DNA of 64,000 nucleotides from NCBI GenBank assembly GCA_958299035.1, contig CATQJL010000223.1:79501322-79565321 (forward strand), written 5' to 3'. Source of the stretch: Cylicocyclus nassatus. Lineage: Eukaryota > Nematoda > Chromadorea > Rhabditida > Strongylidae. The translations under genes were made by a program, and so were the position numbers. Each line of letters begins with the position of its first letter. Positions within the stretch are counted from its first letter, which is position 1. The notes below the pieces were generated by a model. The model searched no databases and was not told where the DNA came from. It saw only the letters and a list, made by a program, of their open reading frames with translations. This document shows positions 11,549 to 21,861 of the stretch, piece by piece.

Positions 11549-12679
11549 CAGGGTCAGGCAAGGGGTGTGGCACACGATCGCTGGTTACGACCCCCCACCC
11601 CCTGATTGCTGTCTTAATAAGACCCCCCCCTAAACTATACACTTAAGATAGCATTACTTGAAGGCCCTGTTAAACATAATGGGCAACATATCCATAATGA
11701 GCATGTCGAATAACCCCTGTAGATAAAGTGTGAGCGGATTCTGAAGATTCAACATACTAGACTACCTAAGTGAAATGGTTATTTTTCAACATGTTTAACA
11801 TTGTTTTAAAGGTGAACTAGCTATCCGTTTTTGCACTCAAGACAAAGCACTACTCCTTCTTTGTCCATTTCAGGAATCCTGCTTTAGAAGACCTCCAAAC
11901 TGTGGAATTAGAAGCCAACCAAAATCTCGTTTTTCCCATTATTCGCTTTTAATGGCTGTGCTTTCACCAACTATTACTCAGAGCAAAGAAAACGAATTAG
12001 GCTAAAATTACTCCTTTGAAAACTAGGAGATCTAGGCTATCGATTCATATAAATACTGTCCGCTAAAATTGTTTCTTGATATAGTTAATGGCCTGCGGCA
12101 CCCCCCCCCCCCCTCAAAACCTGCGGCAGCCGCAGGTTTTGAGGGGGGAGGGGCCGCAGGCCATTAACTATATCAAAAAACATTTTTAGCGGACACTATT
12201 TATATGAATCGATAGCCTAAACCTTGTAGATTCCATAGGACTATTTTGAGCCTGATTCGTCTTCTTAGCTCCAAATAATATTTGGTGAAAGCACAGCGAT
12301 CAAAAGCGAAAAATGGGAAAAACGAGATTTTGGTTGGCTTCTAATTCCACAGTTTGGAGGTCTTCTGAAGCAGGATTCCTGAAATGGACAAAGAAGGAGT
12401 AGTGCTTTGTCTTGAGTGCAAAAACGGATAACTAATTCACCTTTGAAACAAAGTTAACCATGTTGGAATTTGACCATTTCACTTAGGTAGCCTAGTATTT
12501 TGAACCTTCAGAAATCGCTCACACTTTGTCTACAGGGGTTATTTAACATGCTAATCATGGATAGGATACGAATATCATGTTATGACTATTATCAGATTAC
12601 CCAACTACGACCCCCTCCCCTTTCGACTCCTCAATACGACCCCCCAGGTGCGGCGTGCCGCACCCCACGCTTGACCCTG
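11549..12679. mobile_element. hAT-like palindromic element with 8-bp target duplication
   Basis: The element starts CAGGGTCAGGCAAGGGGTG and its inverted right end starts CAGGGTCAAGCGTGGGGTG. It is flanked on both sides by CTAACAAT (11,541-11,548 and 12,680-12,687), a perfect 8-bp duplication as hAT transposases produce; CAGGG ends are also common in hAT. Arms from about 11,700 to 12,110 and 12,118 to 12,530 are near-perfect inverted copies, so the whole would fold into a hairpin of roughly 400 bp arms. The centre holds a C13 run (12,101-12,113). No transposase gene. The paralogous segment at 40.68 kb has the uninterrupted site (GTGCCAGTTATGC). Confidence 0.9.
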
Positions 12680-12806
12680 CTAACAATACATCATACATAA
12701 AGTTTTCAGTGTGTGCAAGCACATTTCAACAATGATTTAATGCATTCACAAATATTGTAATGTGACAGTGGCAGTTAATGAGCATTATCAATTAGCATTA
12801 CGTATT

Positions 12807-13371
12807 TCATACAGACTCTTTTGATCGTGTAGTACTCTTCGCAGTTGGGCTGATCCACAAATCTAGAGTGGTTGCCCCTGTTGTCGCCAATGAGCTGTCT
12901 TTGCTCTGTTCTTTTTTCTCGGCGTTAGGAAGTGCTTCAGGAGACGTATGGCGTTTTCTAATTGCTCTCAACTTTCCTATAGTGAGAACGAGTAATATGA
13001 GCAGTAAGAGCTTTACGACAACTAGTGGTCCTACTACAATCAGGAGAGATACGCTGAAAGTAAATATTTTTGAGGTAAAACCAAAGCAAGAAAAAAACAT
13101 ACATGCTGCGTTCTTTTGGTTCTACCTGTTTTCCATCATCACCAATATACATCTCAGTGTAGCCACCATCCCCAGTTGCTGCTTAAGTATGCTTATTCAG
13201 ATGAGCTGTTTGTGTAAAGCAAAAAGAGCGTACATATAGTTTTATATGGTGTTCCAGATTGTGAAAGATGTTTGTTGCTTGTTGTTTGTTGTTTTGTTGT
13301 TTGTTGTTTTGTGAAAGATGTTGCTGCTACAGTAGTCATAGTAGTTGTGGTAGTGAACACTTCGAGAGTTG
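12807..13371 (-). CDS. Small Thr-rich single-pass membrane protein, 3' exons
   Basis: Three minus-strand exons join in frame: 13,371-13,234, 13,178-13,103 and 13,053-12,807, with GT-AG introns of 55 and 49 bp. The first gives a Thr-rich segment (EVFTTTTTMTTVAATS then QQTTKQQTT from a GTT-rich microsatellite), likely an O-glycosylated ectodomain. The second gives TGDGGYTEMYIGDDGKQVEP. The third gives one membrane helix (VSLLIVVGPLVVVKLLLLIL), a basic stop-transfer patch (KLRAIRKRH) and a hydrophilic tail ending TRSKESV. This predicts a type I surface protein. The start and signal peptide must lie upstream of 13,371 and were not found; the ATG at 13,387 falls inside the TTTTCCATTTCAG acceptor and is not a start. 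A broken paralogue lies at 40.9-41.3 kb. Family unknown. Confidence 0.6.
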
Positions 13372-13399
13372 CTGAAATGGAAAACAATTAATACGGAAG

Positions 13400-14500
13400 T
13401 AATCCTTACAAATTACGTATAAAGGAGCTCAAAGGTGAGTCTATCAAATATTTCTTGACTTCCAAGCCTATTCACAACAATGTTTCAAGTAGCGCCTCTA
13501 TGCTCGTAAGAGTAAACTACAGCGGCTAGCCGCACTTGTCAGCGTGGTACAAAGCTTCCCAAAGATGTTTTTACTGGAATTCAAAACAACCTTCGTTCCT
13601 GAAGTCTCTCGTCATTCAAATACCACTCTGTGCGCTAACTTCAATTTGCATTGATAAAATTTTTGCGAATCAATTGCGATTCTTAGATTCCCAATAGATC
13701 TTTCATTGTGTTTCAAGGTGTTGATTCCAGCAAATAACTTTATATGGATTTCTCAAACTGTTTAAATGGCGTGAGGTTCACAAAGCATTCTTGGAGTACT
13801 GCTTTCGGATTTACCTGGCGTAGATTTGAACAAAGGTTCAGATCATGTGGAATCTAACTTTTGAGCTGAGCTTTTTTTGAATCACATAGTGACAAAATTT
13901 CCAGCTTTTCTGGAGTTCTTTCCGATGTTAAGATTCAACTTGAATGATGTAGAACCCCTTCAAAGTTTCATCTTTTAGCAGGAGGGGCCAATGATTTGTT
14001 TTGTACAATAACGGCGAACGTCTCTTGTTGCCCACTAGCAGGTTTGTGGTCAGGAAACACTGTAGCGCGAGAATTTTTGTTTGATGTCTTCAAACTTAGG
14101 AAACTCAAACTGAGCCAATATAGACGCTTCGAAGTAGCGACTGCTTCAAAGTTTTCTTAAAAGGAAACTTGCACATAAACGGCAGCTTGAAATTCATTGT
14201 GTCCTCAAAGTATATACTTCCGTTAGTGGTTTATGTTTCCGGGGTTTGCGTTGTTCTGTTCATCAGAGCAAGACTACCCAAGAGCGGAAAAATGTTGCAA
14301 GATCTTTCCAAAAAACTCTATGAACAAGAAGTTTTCAACTTTCTTGGAAACCTGGTTAGGTCAATAAAAAGCACAGTAACGTCTACACTTTAGACAAAAA
14401 CGCATGTTTCAACTGCACGAAAAAACTGCGTCAAACGAACTAAATTGGAGAAAATGAAAAATTTTTGATTAGCATGTACGACTCTCGATAAATCTCGGCA
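13400..14500. other. Stretch without a confident gene
   Basis: Expected to hold the 5' exons of the minus-strand membrane-protein gene; a possible donor (ATTTGTAAGG read on the minus strand) lies near 13,410. A 74-residue plus-strand frame at 14,169-14,393 has one hydrophobic segment (LPLVVYVSGVCVVLFIRA) followed by a charged tail. It could be a terminal exon, but no partner exon was identified. Confidence 0.4.
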
Positions 14501-14560
14501 TAGTTGATAAATTTAGATCGATGTCTTGTAGCCAACGCCGGGATTGTTACAAACTTTATT

Positions 14561-14595
14561 GGCTAACGTTTCGGCTTCTCGCCTTCGTCAGAGCC
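14561..14595 (-). ncRNA. Hammerhead ribozyme-like motif of the Penelope remnant
   Basis: On the minus strand the order is GGCU, CUGACGA, A, GGC, GAGAA, GCC, GAA, ACGU, U, AGCC. This fits the hammerhead core: conserved CUGANGA and GAA boxes, stem I GGCU/AGCC, stem II GGC/GCC with a GAGAA loop, and a minimal stem III AC/GU without a loop, followed by cleavage after the GUU triplet. Such tiny stem III hammerheads are known from Penelope-like elements, where they are thought to act as dimers. Activity is not shown; the two-base-pair stem III makes single-copy cleavage doubtful. Confidence 0.65.
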
Positions 14596-14765
14596 TGAAT
14601 GGGGTATCGATTCGTAACCCAGACGGGCAAATGTCTTTACGGCTCTACGAAAAAGGTCTAAGCCTTGATTTTGGCCAGCAGTTTGCAACAGCCACTTACC
14701 ACTCAAACAATTCCTTGGTAGAACGACCGCTGGGCTGACCGTATATGGAAGTATTTAATGGAACG

Positions 14766-15461
14766 TCAGCATAGTTGGCTCAGATAAGGAGATAGTTCTC
14801 TCGTGATTGCGAGGCATTCTTTTCGGTTAATTTGTGGGTTCCTAGCATGAATCCACAATGCTTCTAGAAATTTGCGAGCAGCCGTTTTTGGTTCACGTGC
14901 TAATATTTTGACTGTTACTCCAAAACTCGATCCTTCATGCCTTAATACCCTGTGTGTTCCTAACGGAGTGGAAGTTCGTTGCTTATCCCGGCCATCTAGA
15001 TGTTCTTTTACACGAATACATAGGGGACGTGCGGTTTCACCTACATACTCGTCTCCGCAGACGGTACAGGAATTGGAGTAGACCACCCCAGTTGACATGC
15101 AGTCTCCGCTTTTACCAACTGGGCATATGATACAATTGTCCGTAGTACAGCTGGTGTCATACATGCGATTTCTTACTAAAATGCGCTTCAGGCTGTTCGG
15201 TGGCACTTCTACAATCGACACCAAATCAACTAATCCTACTTTCTTAAGGCTCCTGCGCATTGCTGTACTTATCTCAGTGGAGATAAACGGGACGTAAAAA
15301 GGAATCATTTCGTTATTGGGTTGGTCTCGCAGACTTCTTCCGTGTTTCGATGTACCTGTAAAGTTCCCGTACCCATTCGAAGAAGCTATGCAACGCGCAA
15401 GCTCGAGTGATTCTTTTCTTTCTTGCTCTCCACTACACACATGCGAAGCTGTTCGGAACAT
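14766..15461 (-). pseudogene. Penelope-like GIY-YIG endonuclease region
   Basis: A 231-residue frame. The middle has a Cys-rich segment (DTSCTTDNCIICPVG, then GVVYSNSCTVCGDEYVG) running into the GIY-YIG core with EYVGETARPLCIRVKEHLDG, whose Arg in R.KEH matches the catalytic Arg position. Later it has GTHRVLRHEG, and the frame ends LSPYLSQLC before the stop. In Penelope-like elements this nuclease follows the reverse transcriptase and nicks target DNA. No reverse transcriptase motifs are present upstream within the inverted repeats, and the first Met is simply the first after the break. It is probably not functional, though the frame itself is unbroken. Confidence 0.75.
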
Positions 15462-15619
15462 ATTTTTGATAACAGCTCTTTTTGTCCAAGGTGGATGAGC
15501 GGACTAAAAATGAATTAGGATATTCTTATTGCTCGGTTTACGGTACCATTTCGTCGCGTGCATACCTTTGCGTCTTTCCGGCGTTGGCTACAAGACATCG
15601 ATCTAAATTTTTGATTAGT

Positions 15620-16430
15620 TTTTTGTCAGGTTTTTCGAATCAAAAAGGTGAGCCTGGAAGAATTTAGAGTGAAGGAGGCGTGAAAAGCTTATGCCTGATT
15701 TTTTGCTTAAATCTGGTAATGTTTGTCGGGGCACAACCACTGCAAGGCGAGCATGAATTACACGAGGTTTTGGTTCTGGTTATAATTCCATTGTCTGGCG
15801 GTTATTTGCTGTATAATTCTTATCTGGGCCAAGAATTAGTGCTTTATATCGGAAGTTGAAACATCGAAACCAATGCTGAGGCAAACCTAAATACCGTCGA
15901 TCCACAAGAACTGCTCAAACGCTGCGGGCCATGCGAGGCACTGCTGAAATGCTGCGATAGCACGACTTTTGCAATGGCGAATTTGTGTTGGGGCAAGGGT
16001 TTCACCTCGCGGGGCGTGCTCCGTAGCAATGTCCATTCCGTGCGGTCAACGAATCGACTATACTTGGGCTCATTGATTTGGGGCCTTAATTAAGGCACTG
16101 CCCAAGCGGCAGCACAGGTGCTGTACTCGCGGCTGTGATATTTGTCTCCAGGCTAGACCCGCTACCGTATCTGGAGGAGGACCACTTGCATCGGCTTTAT
16201 GCTATTACATCAGGACCCGACACTTTGTGTTGAGTCTTCGTGCAGAATACTGCAAGCTGATGCAAGTCGCTCACTAACTACGGGATTGGCCCGGTACTGT
16301 CTTTAACCACATTTCGACCATACTACTTGGATACAGTTGACTCATATTTGGTCACAACTTATGCTCTTGTCTTACAGTGTCCCTCATATTGTTTATATTT
16401 GCATACTTAGATACTTAAATCAAATGGCCC
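15620..16430. other. Stretch without a gene; contains a MITE fragment
   Basis: Around 16,085-16,200 the sequence (GGCCTTAATTAAGGCACTGCCCAAGCGGCAG, split here only for description) matches one arm of the inverted element at 51,354-51,645, so it is a fragment of that family. The rest shows no exon-like pattern. Confidence 0.45.
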
Positions 16431-16434
16431 GGGT

Positions 16435-16720
16435 TCACATGACGCGTGGGCCCCGCCACATGAGTTTCCATTTTTCTCTATCCCTCGCTTCAGACATCCG
16501 CGATCTTCTTGGTTGACGTCGGTGGCTGCGTTTAAGAGTTCCAGATGCGGAAATCTTATCCACCTGATTTCTCGGGTGGTTCATCCGCTCCACGGCACAC
16601 GACAGTTCATCTCGTTGGAGGTTTCCTCATGGACGTTTTGCTTCATAAAATCCACTCTGATGTCTTAGTGTCCATTCGTAGTTTGTTCTTTTCATGATGT
16701 GCGCGGCCCATCGATGCTTT
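16435..16720 (-). pseudogene. RTE-type retrotransposon C-terminal fragment
   Basis: The minus strand here parallels 17,215-17,490: both carry CGTGGGCC/CGTGCGGGCC, AGTTTCCATTT, CCCTCGCTTCAGA and GACGTCGGTGGCTGCG in the same order. The translated similarity (R.TN.EWTLR, AKRP, SHRRQP, ARDREKWKL) is to the C-terminal tail of RTE ORF2 but has stops and indels. It is a second, older 3' fragment. Confidence 0.65.
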
Positions 16721-16734
16721 GGTTTTTTTAAGAG

Positions 16735-17170
16735 CCTGAATCTCAGCGGTATCTCAGTGGATCGGTACGGCTAGAAAACATTCTGATAGTGCATTCCTTA
16801 CTCTACAAAACCTATGAAATTGCGAAATCGCTACCTTCACATTCCAGATTTATTGGAGTTCAAATTATCAGCTGTCACTAAGCAACATAAAATCGCATAA
16901 TTTTTGAAATTCTCGTTCTGGGCAGCCATAACTCAAGTCTACCTAGTTCTTTAGATCTCTGATAAAACAACATTTACCCTTCAAAATCTGTGAAGTCGCA
17001 GCTGCTAACATATTCAACCACCAGATTTATAACAGTGAAAATTTCTCATAATTTTTCATTGTTTTTTCGTTAAAAATTCTAGTTCTCGGCGGTTATGGCC
17101 TAGATCGACCTACTTTCTTCGCATTACGTTACAACAAAATTTACTTAGTAAAATAGGTAAAGTCTGCTGA
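16735..17170 (-). repeat. Tandem repeat of about 165 bp, likely RTE 3' flank
   Basis: Two to three diverged units share the series CAAAAYCTGTGAAGTYGC, CCAGATTTAT and ATAATTTTT. An inverted copy of part of it lies at 52,130-52,300, with GCCTGAATCTCAGCGGTATC in common. The position just beyond the RTE coding end suggests RTE-associated 3' sequence. Confidence 0.5.
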
Positions 17171-17181
17171 GTTTTACCTAC

Positions 17182-19560
17182 TTACTTATTTAGATACATA
17201 GATGACCCATCTTCATGTGGCGTGCGGGCCCAGCACAAGAGTTTCCATTTATCCCTTTCCCTCGCTTCAGATATCCACGATCTTCCTGGCTGACGTCGGT
17301 GGCTGCGTCCACGAATTCCAGGTGCGATAATCGTATCCAACTGATTCCTCAGCTGGTCCATTCGTTCCACGAACACGTCTGCCCATTTCGTTGATGGTCT
17401 TCCTCGAGGACGTTTGGCTTCGCGAGGAATCCACGCAGATGTTCTTCTTAATGTCCATCTGTCGTCCGTTCTTCTCATGATGTGATCGGCCCATCGGTGT
17501 TTTGCTTTCGCAACGTATTCTCTGGGTCACGAAAACGGGACATTTTTCTCCTATTCGTACTGCGAAGTCGATGTTGTTTGTGTTGGGTCGTCTCCAGAAG
17601 ACGACGCTATAACGCTCTGTGAGCGGTCCTTAGAGCTTTCGACTAGACTACGGTGTCAGCCCAAGTCTCAGCTGCGTAACAGAGCGCGGGAATACCGGTT
17701 GTGTCGAGTGCACGAAGCTCCGGGTCCGTCAATTGGTCTCCATGTTCAGCGAGCGTACGAGATACACGCAAGAAGACGTTCTCCATATTAGGGGTGTCTT
17801 ACTCCATTTCTGCATCTTTGCAAAGGGCATTCTTTATCAACTGGGTCTTCTCCAAATTATCCGCAAACCGACTTCTTCCCCACTTCGTTTAGTTCCTTCA
17901 GCATCGTCTCTGCTTCAGTGATAATACTCCAAAAGAGAACGATGTCGTCCGCAAAACAAAGGTTCGACAAGAATTTCCCAGTAACTCTTGTGCTCTCTCG
18001 TCCCAGACCAGTGATCTCATTACCCACTGCAAGACCGCGGTGAACAGCTTTTGCAAGGTTGTATCGCTTTGTCGGACCCCTTTTCCAAATTGATGGTCAG
18101 GGCACGATAGAATAGCCTCATGGTCGTTGTACACTCCTTATAGCAGTCGACTGACGTCCTCGCGTAAGCTGGGTCCTTTCCTTGATCGACTAGCGCAGAC
18201 GGGATGGCGTCGGTTTCGACGCTTCAGAGGTTTTCTCGTAGTTGACGAAGATCGAGACGAAAGGGATTCGATACTCTCGGCAGACATTTATGACCCCTCT
18301 ACTTCTATCACCCTCAAAACCGTCTGATTATAATTCATGCAGCTACACCCTTTGCGAAATCCAGTTTGTTCTTAGGTTGAACTTCATCCAGTGTCCTAAA
18401 TAAGTGAGCGAGGATAACCTTCGTAAAAAGCTTGTACAGCACACTCAGCAAGCATAGGAAGGTAGTTGCGAACATCCTTCCAGTTTTTGAAAAGAAGGGC
18501 AGTTCTTGGCATTTTCTGCCGGTTGGGAACCTTTTCCCTTTGAAAGTAAGATGTCAAGTGCGACGCGAGAATCTCATGCAGACGTTGTTTTCGGCTCGCA
18601 GGAACTCGACGGAAAGATGGTCTGGTCCTGGAGCCATTGACGTCTTCATGGTCTGAATCGCGCTACGCAGTTTACCAGGTAGAATTCGTGGTGCACTTCT
18701 CCATTGGGAACAACGGGCATCGGCACGGGTGTTGATGAGCGGAAGGGGTTGATGTAAAAGTTTTTTGCGATAGATTCCATCCTATAGCGGGTAAATCAGG
18801 GGTCCCGTTTCCGGTCAATAGTCAGTGGTACATTATATTCACAGTGGTTCCTTCGGCACTTTTTATTACTTCGTCTTCCTTCGGTCGCTTCCTGTATCCT
18901 GGCTTGCAAATAGTCCGTGAGATTCTCTCGCCAAACTGTTCTGCAACTGGCGTTGGCTATTAGAAGCCTCGAGATGGGTTGCATTCGGATCCTGCTCAAA
19001 GATCTCCTTCTTTCTAGCAAATGCTTGGTCGTCTTCAAAATGCGTCCCAAGTTCTTCTCGAGAGTTACTGAGGCGCACTTTCCGCAGCTCGCAATTTTTT
19101 CAGAAGCCTGTCATAGTCTTACGTTACCTCGATGGACCAGTCACAACTTGATATAAGCTCTTCCAGCCTGTTACCTTACTTTCTTCTCGCGGCATTGTGA
19201 GAGAGCTTTTTTTAGCTCTCGACTGTATCTTTGCTCGAAGGAGGCGGTGGTAGGAGCCACTGCAGAGGGATGGGACTACTGAGACATCGAGCAAGCTCCA
19301 CTTCAGCTGATGAGATTATGGCCGATCTCCGCGAGAGTCGTTTCATTAGGCGATTCCCTCTCCGGCGAGGTTCTTTCTTCATGAAGATTGAATTTTCATG
19401 AAAAAGTCGTGCGGTGGACAGAAGGCCAACGAGACCGTTGCCGATTTTCTTCCGAAGTCCATATCCAAACTTCTCAATCCTTATTCCTTTTCTAATGGCA
19501 TCCTAGTTTTCGCAATGAAGTAGCCCACAAAGCTTGCAGAAGGACTTCTCTTTGCGGACG
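17182..19560 (-). pseudogene. RTE-type non-LTR retrotransposon ORF2, degenerate
   Basis: Read on the minus strand from right to left, the order of remains matches RTE ORF2. First comes the endonuclease end (NGLVGLLSTARLFHENSIF, about 19,320-19,440), then a linker with SFEQRYSRELKKALSQCREK near 19,200. Next is reverse transcriptase with GPDHLSVEFLRAE (18,600), CLLSVLYKLFTKVILAHLF (18,420) and GKGVRQSDTTLQKLFTAVLQ (18,080). Last is the C-terminal tail with RRTDDRWTLRRTSAWIPREA and RPRGRPSTKWADVF (17,480-17,380). RTE is known for an AP-like endonuclease fused to reverse transcriptase. Multiple stops and frameshifts separate the pieces and the 5' endonuclease half is absent, so it is dead. A Tc1-like element abuts its 5' side at 19,581. 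Confidence 0.8.
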
Positions 19561-19580
19561 ACCACCTCTACGTCTTTGTA

Positions 19581-20513
19581 CAGGGTGCGGCAAAAGTCTG
19601 GGAGCCTAACTTTGCAGTATTGCAATTACATAGGTACTGGTGGTTTTGATTTCAATTTTATGCCACATGATGCTGCGGTCATCCTCTACAAAATACACTT
19701 TATCTAGCTGAAAATGGCTGCCATATGTTTTTGTAAGATTGGAAACTATCAAACTAGTACTTTTGCAGAGCGAGAGAGCCAGAAATTTCGATATTTACAA
19801 CTTTTGCTATAACTAGAGATGCTGTTAACATTTTACAACGCTGCATTGCATACAATATAGAAGAGGCTTTGCGCTATCGAATCGTAGTTTTGCTTTTGCC
19901 AGGAGCGGTTCTTGCATAAACGGAAATAAAAGTTTGCGAATGTTACCTACGTGCCAGTGAAAATCCGTCTTCAGAACAAATTAAAAAGCTATAGAATGCT
20001 CAACAGGCACTGGAACCAAGGCTGTATTTTTTGCATACGTCTTCTAAATTAGAATCTATTGAAATTCGGCCATGGGAACACTTTTTATATTTCTTAAATG
20101 ATATTTTTTATTTTTATTCGCGCAATTGTAGCCAAAATTCGGTATGCGACGTACACACGCTTTTAATAGAAAATCCAGTATTTTTATTTCTAAGCAATGC
20201 AAAAAATTCTTTTGGAAACATGTTGTACATAAAAGCTTGCTCTATCGCGCTGCATATTTGCCAAGGTAAAAGAAGCAGTTATTGTGAAGGCGTGGGGAGA
20301 ATTCCATTACGACTACCTGCGTGCCTTGACAGATGGACTTGCCAAGATTTTATGGGGCTTGTGGAAGCCAAAAGAGGCAGTTCTGCAATTCACGAACAGG
20401 GCTGTATCTGCAATGGTTCGAATTATGTATGCGCCAAATTTTTCGTTTTTAGGTACTTCCCTTCTCGTTTTGTACGAAAAAGTACTAGGCTCCCAGACTT
20501 TTGCCGCACCCTG
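19581..20513 (+). mobile_element. Decayed Tc1/mariner element with transposase remnant
   Basis: The ends CAGGGTGCGGCAAAAGTCTG and, inverted, CAGGGTGCGGCAAAAGTCTG are identical and continue with GGAGCCT; TA flanks both sides (19,579-19,580 and 20,514-20,515). Near the right end a frame at 20,284-20,577 reads EAVIVKAWGEFHYDYLRALT and continues DGLAK. This resembles the C-terminal stretch of Tc1-type transposases (W..IP.DYLR.L.D.L..R). The rest of the transposase cannot be traced, and the D,D,E/D residues were not found in one frame. Near-identical termini with a ruined interior suggest a non-autonomous element that was mobile after its gene decayed. Confidence 0.8.
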
Positions 20514-20637
20514 TAGAAAGCATCCAATTTTGAGTAAATTATTGGCTATAGTTTGGGTCATCTCACGTGCTGACTAAAAAGCACTCACTCTGCGTGGTGG
20601 AGCTCTCTAATCACGCTCAGGGGAAGTGGACGCAGAT

Positions 20638-20658
20638 GGGGAGAGGGGAGGGGAGGGG
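20638..20658 (+). other. G-quadruplex motif
   Basis: Four G4 tracts separated by one to three bases (GGGGAGAGGGG, then AGGGG twice) meet the canonical intramolecular quadruplex pattern. No gene is adjacent. Confidence 0.6.
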
Positions 20659-20679
20659 AAAGAGAGGTGGAAGGGTGGT

Positions 20680-21861
20680 CCCTAACGGTCGTGTGCAATA
20701 CCTCTTACCAAAGTCTGTTTTAGGTTACTCATATTTATGCGAGCCCATAAACACGTAATTTGGAAAACATTGGTGTTATTTCTAAGAGAAACCTGCAAAA
20801 TTTTTCAGCATAACTTAGTCCGCGAAAATTATAACACCTTTTCTATCAATGCTGTAACATCAAACAAGCGCTACAGCTCTACTCGGTTCATTTGCTTTCT
20901 CTAAAAGGCGGTTATGGTTTTTTCTGTAAAAAGATTGCTAAATTGCGACTTGGTGTATCGAAGGTATGTGCAAGCAATACTGTAGGTTGTGAATAGTTTT
21001 TTTTAAAAATGGGTAGTAAATCCTCCACGTGCACCAGCTCACGGGTTGAAGAATGGATTTAAGGCTGAGATGTAGAGGCATCTACTACCTAAATTATCGA
21101 AGTGTGACAAGAGACTAATTTGTTCAGTCACTGCCTTCAGACACGTATAAGATCCCAACAAATGAAGGATTCCAACTTACGTAGTTCAGGAAGTGACATC
21201 TCTTTAAGTCTTCTAAGCACGCACAAAACTGCCCTAAAAATTAAACTTGCTATTAACTTGGCTATAATTGAAAATTTATGCAAACGGACGTTAAAGGAAT
21301 ATAGCCCGATTTACTTTCCCATAAATATTCAGTCAATGCTTGCTGAAGAAATAACAATGGTTTATCTGCGAAAAAAAAATTCTGGCACGTACTTTCATCC
21401 AATCCATGCTATGCAGAGAATGAAACTCCTTTTTCCTTCTGCACATCAAAACGAAACCGTAATTTGTTGTTTTATCCAATTTACCCAATATGCAGGAATT
21501 ATTCTACAAGTCCAAAATTTTAGAAGTTTTTATTCTAAACCTGATAGAAAAAAACCCACTTTTTCAGGACTTTTATTTATTATGTATCTGACTCGTACAC
21601 TTATGTTGACGCTATCGGGACAATGGCAGCATTCTCTATTAAGCCTCAAGACTGTAAACTCAAAAATCACTTCAATTTTCTCGCCGTCCTTTTTTGCCTG
21701 AATATTGAGTATATAGCTGAAAAGAATGCTGGTATTTTGGTACGCCGTGAGTTAAGGTATCCAGTAGCTAGAATATGGCATTACACAAAAGCAAGTATGT
21801 CATATGGAAATTCGACTTGGTCGTACTAATTACATTGAGATCTGAAACATTCCTTTCAGCC
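20680..21861. other. Stretch without a recognised gene
   Basis: A 193-residue plus-strand frame at 21,120-21,701 is the longest unexplained open frame in the window. It is Leu/Ile/Phe/Lys-rich, has no recognisable domain or exon signals and lies in AT-rich sequence, so it is not called as a gene. TATCGAAGGTATG at 20,955 resembles the terminal motif of repeats A and B and may be a remnant. Confidence 0.4.

Larger units (their letters stand above)
14508..15615 (-). mobile_element. Penelope-like retroelement remnant
   Basis: A frame for the C-terminal GIY-YIG region of a Penelope-like element is present, with a hammerhead-like motif downstream of it. The remnant is bounded by an inverted repeat of about 37 bp: AAATTTAGATCGATGTCTTG at 14,513 followed by TAGCCAACGCCGG, and its reverse complement at 15,579-15,615. 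Penelope elements typically have partly inverted terminal repeats carrying hammerhead ribozymes. The reverse transcriptase part is missing, so this is a deletion derivative or 5'-truncated copy. Confidence 0.75.

Noticed and set aside
13193..13387. ATG at 13,387 as start of the Thr-rich membrane protein
   Set aside because: The ATG lies inside a TTTTCCATTTCAG splice acceptor; the exon begins at 13,371 and the true start must be upstream.
21120..21701. 193-residue plus-strand frame, longest unexplained
   Set aside because: No family, no splice signals, AT-rich composition; plausible by chance in AT-rich DNA. Transcript evidence would be needed.
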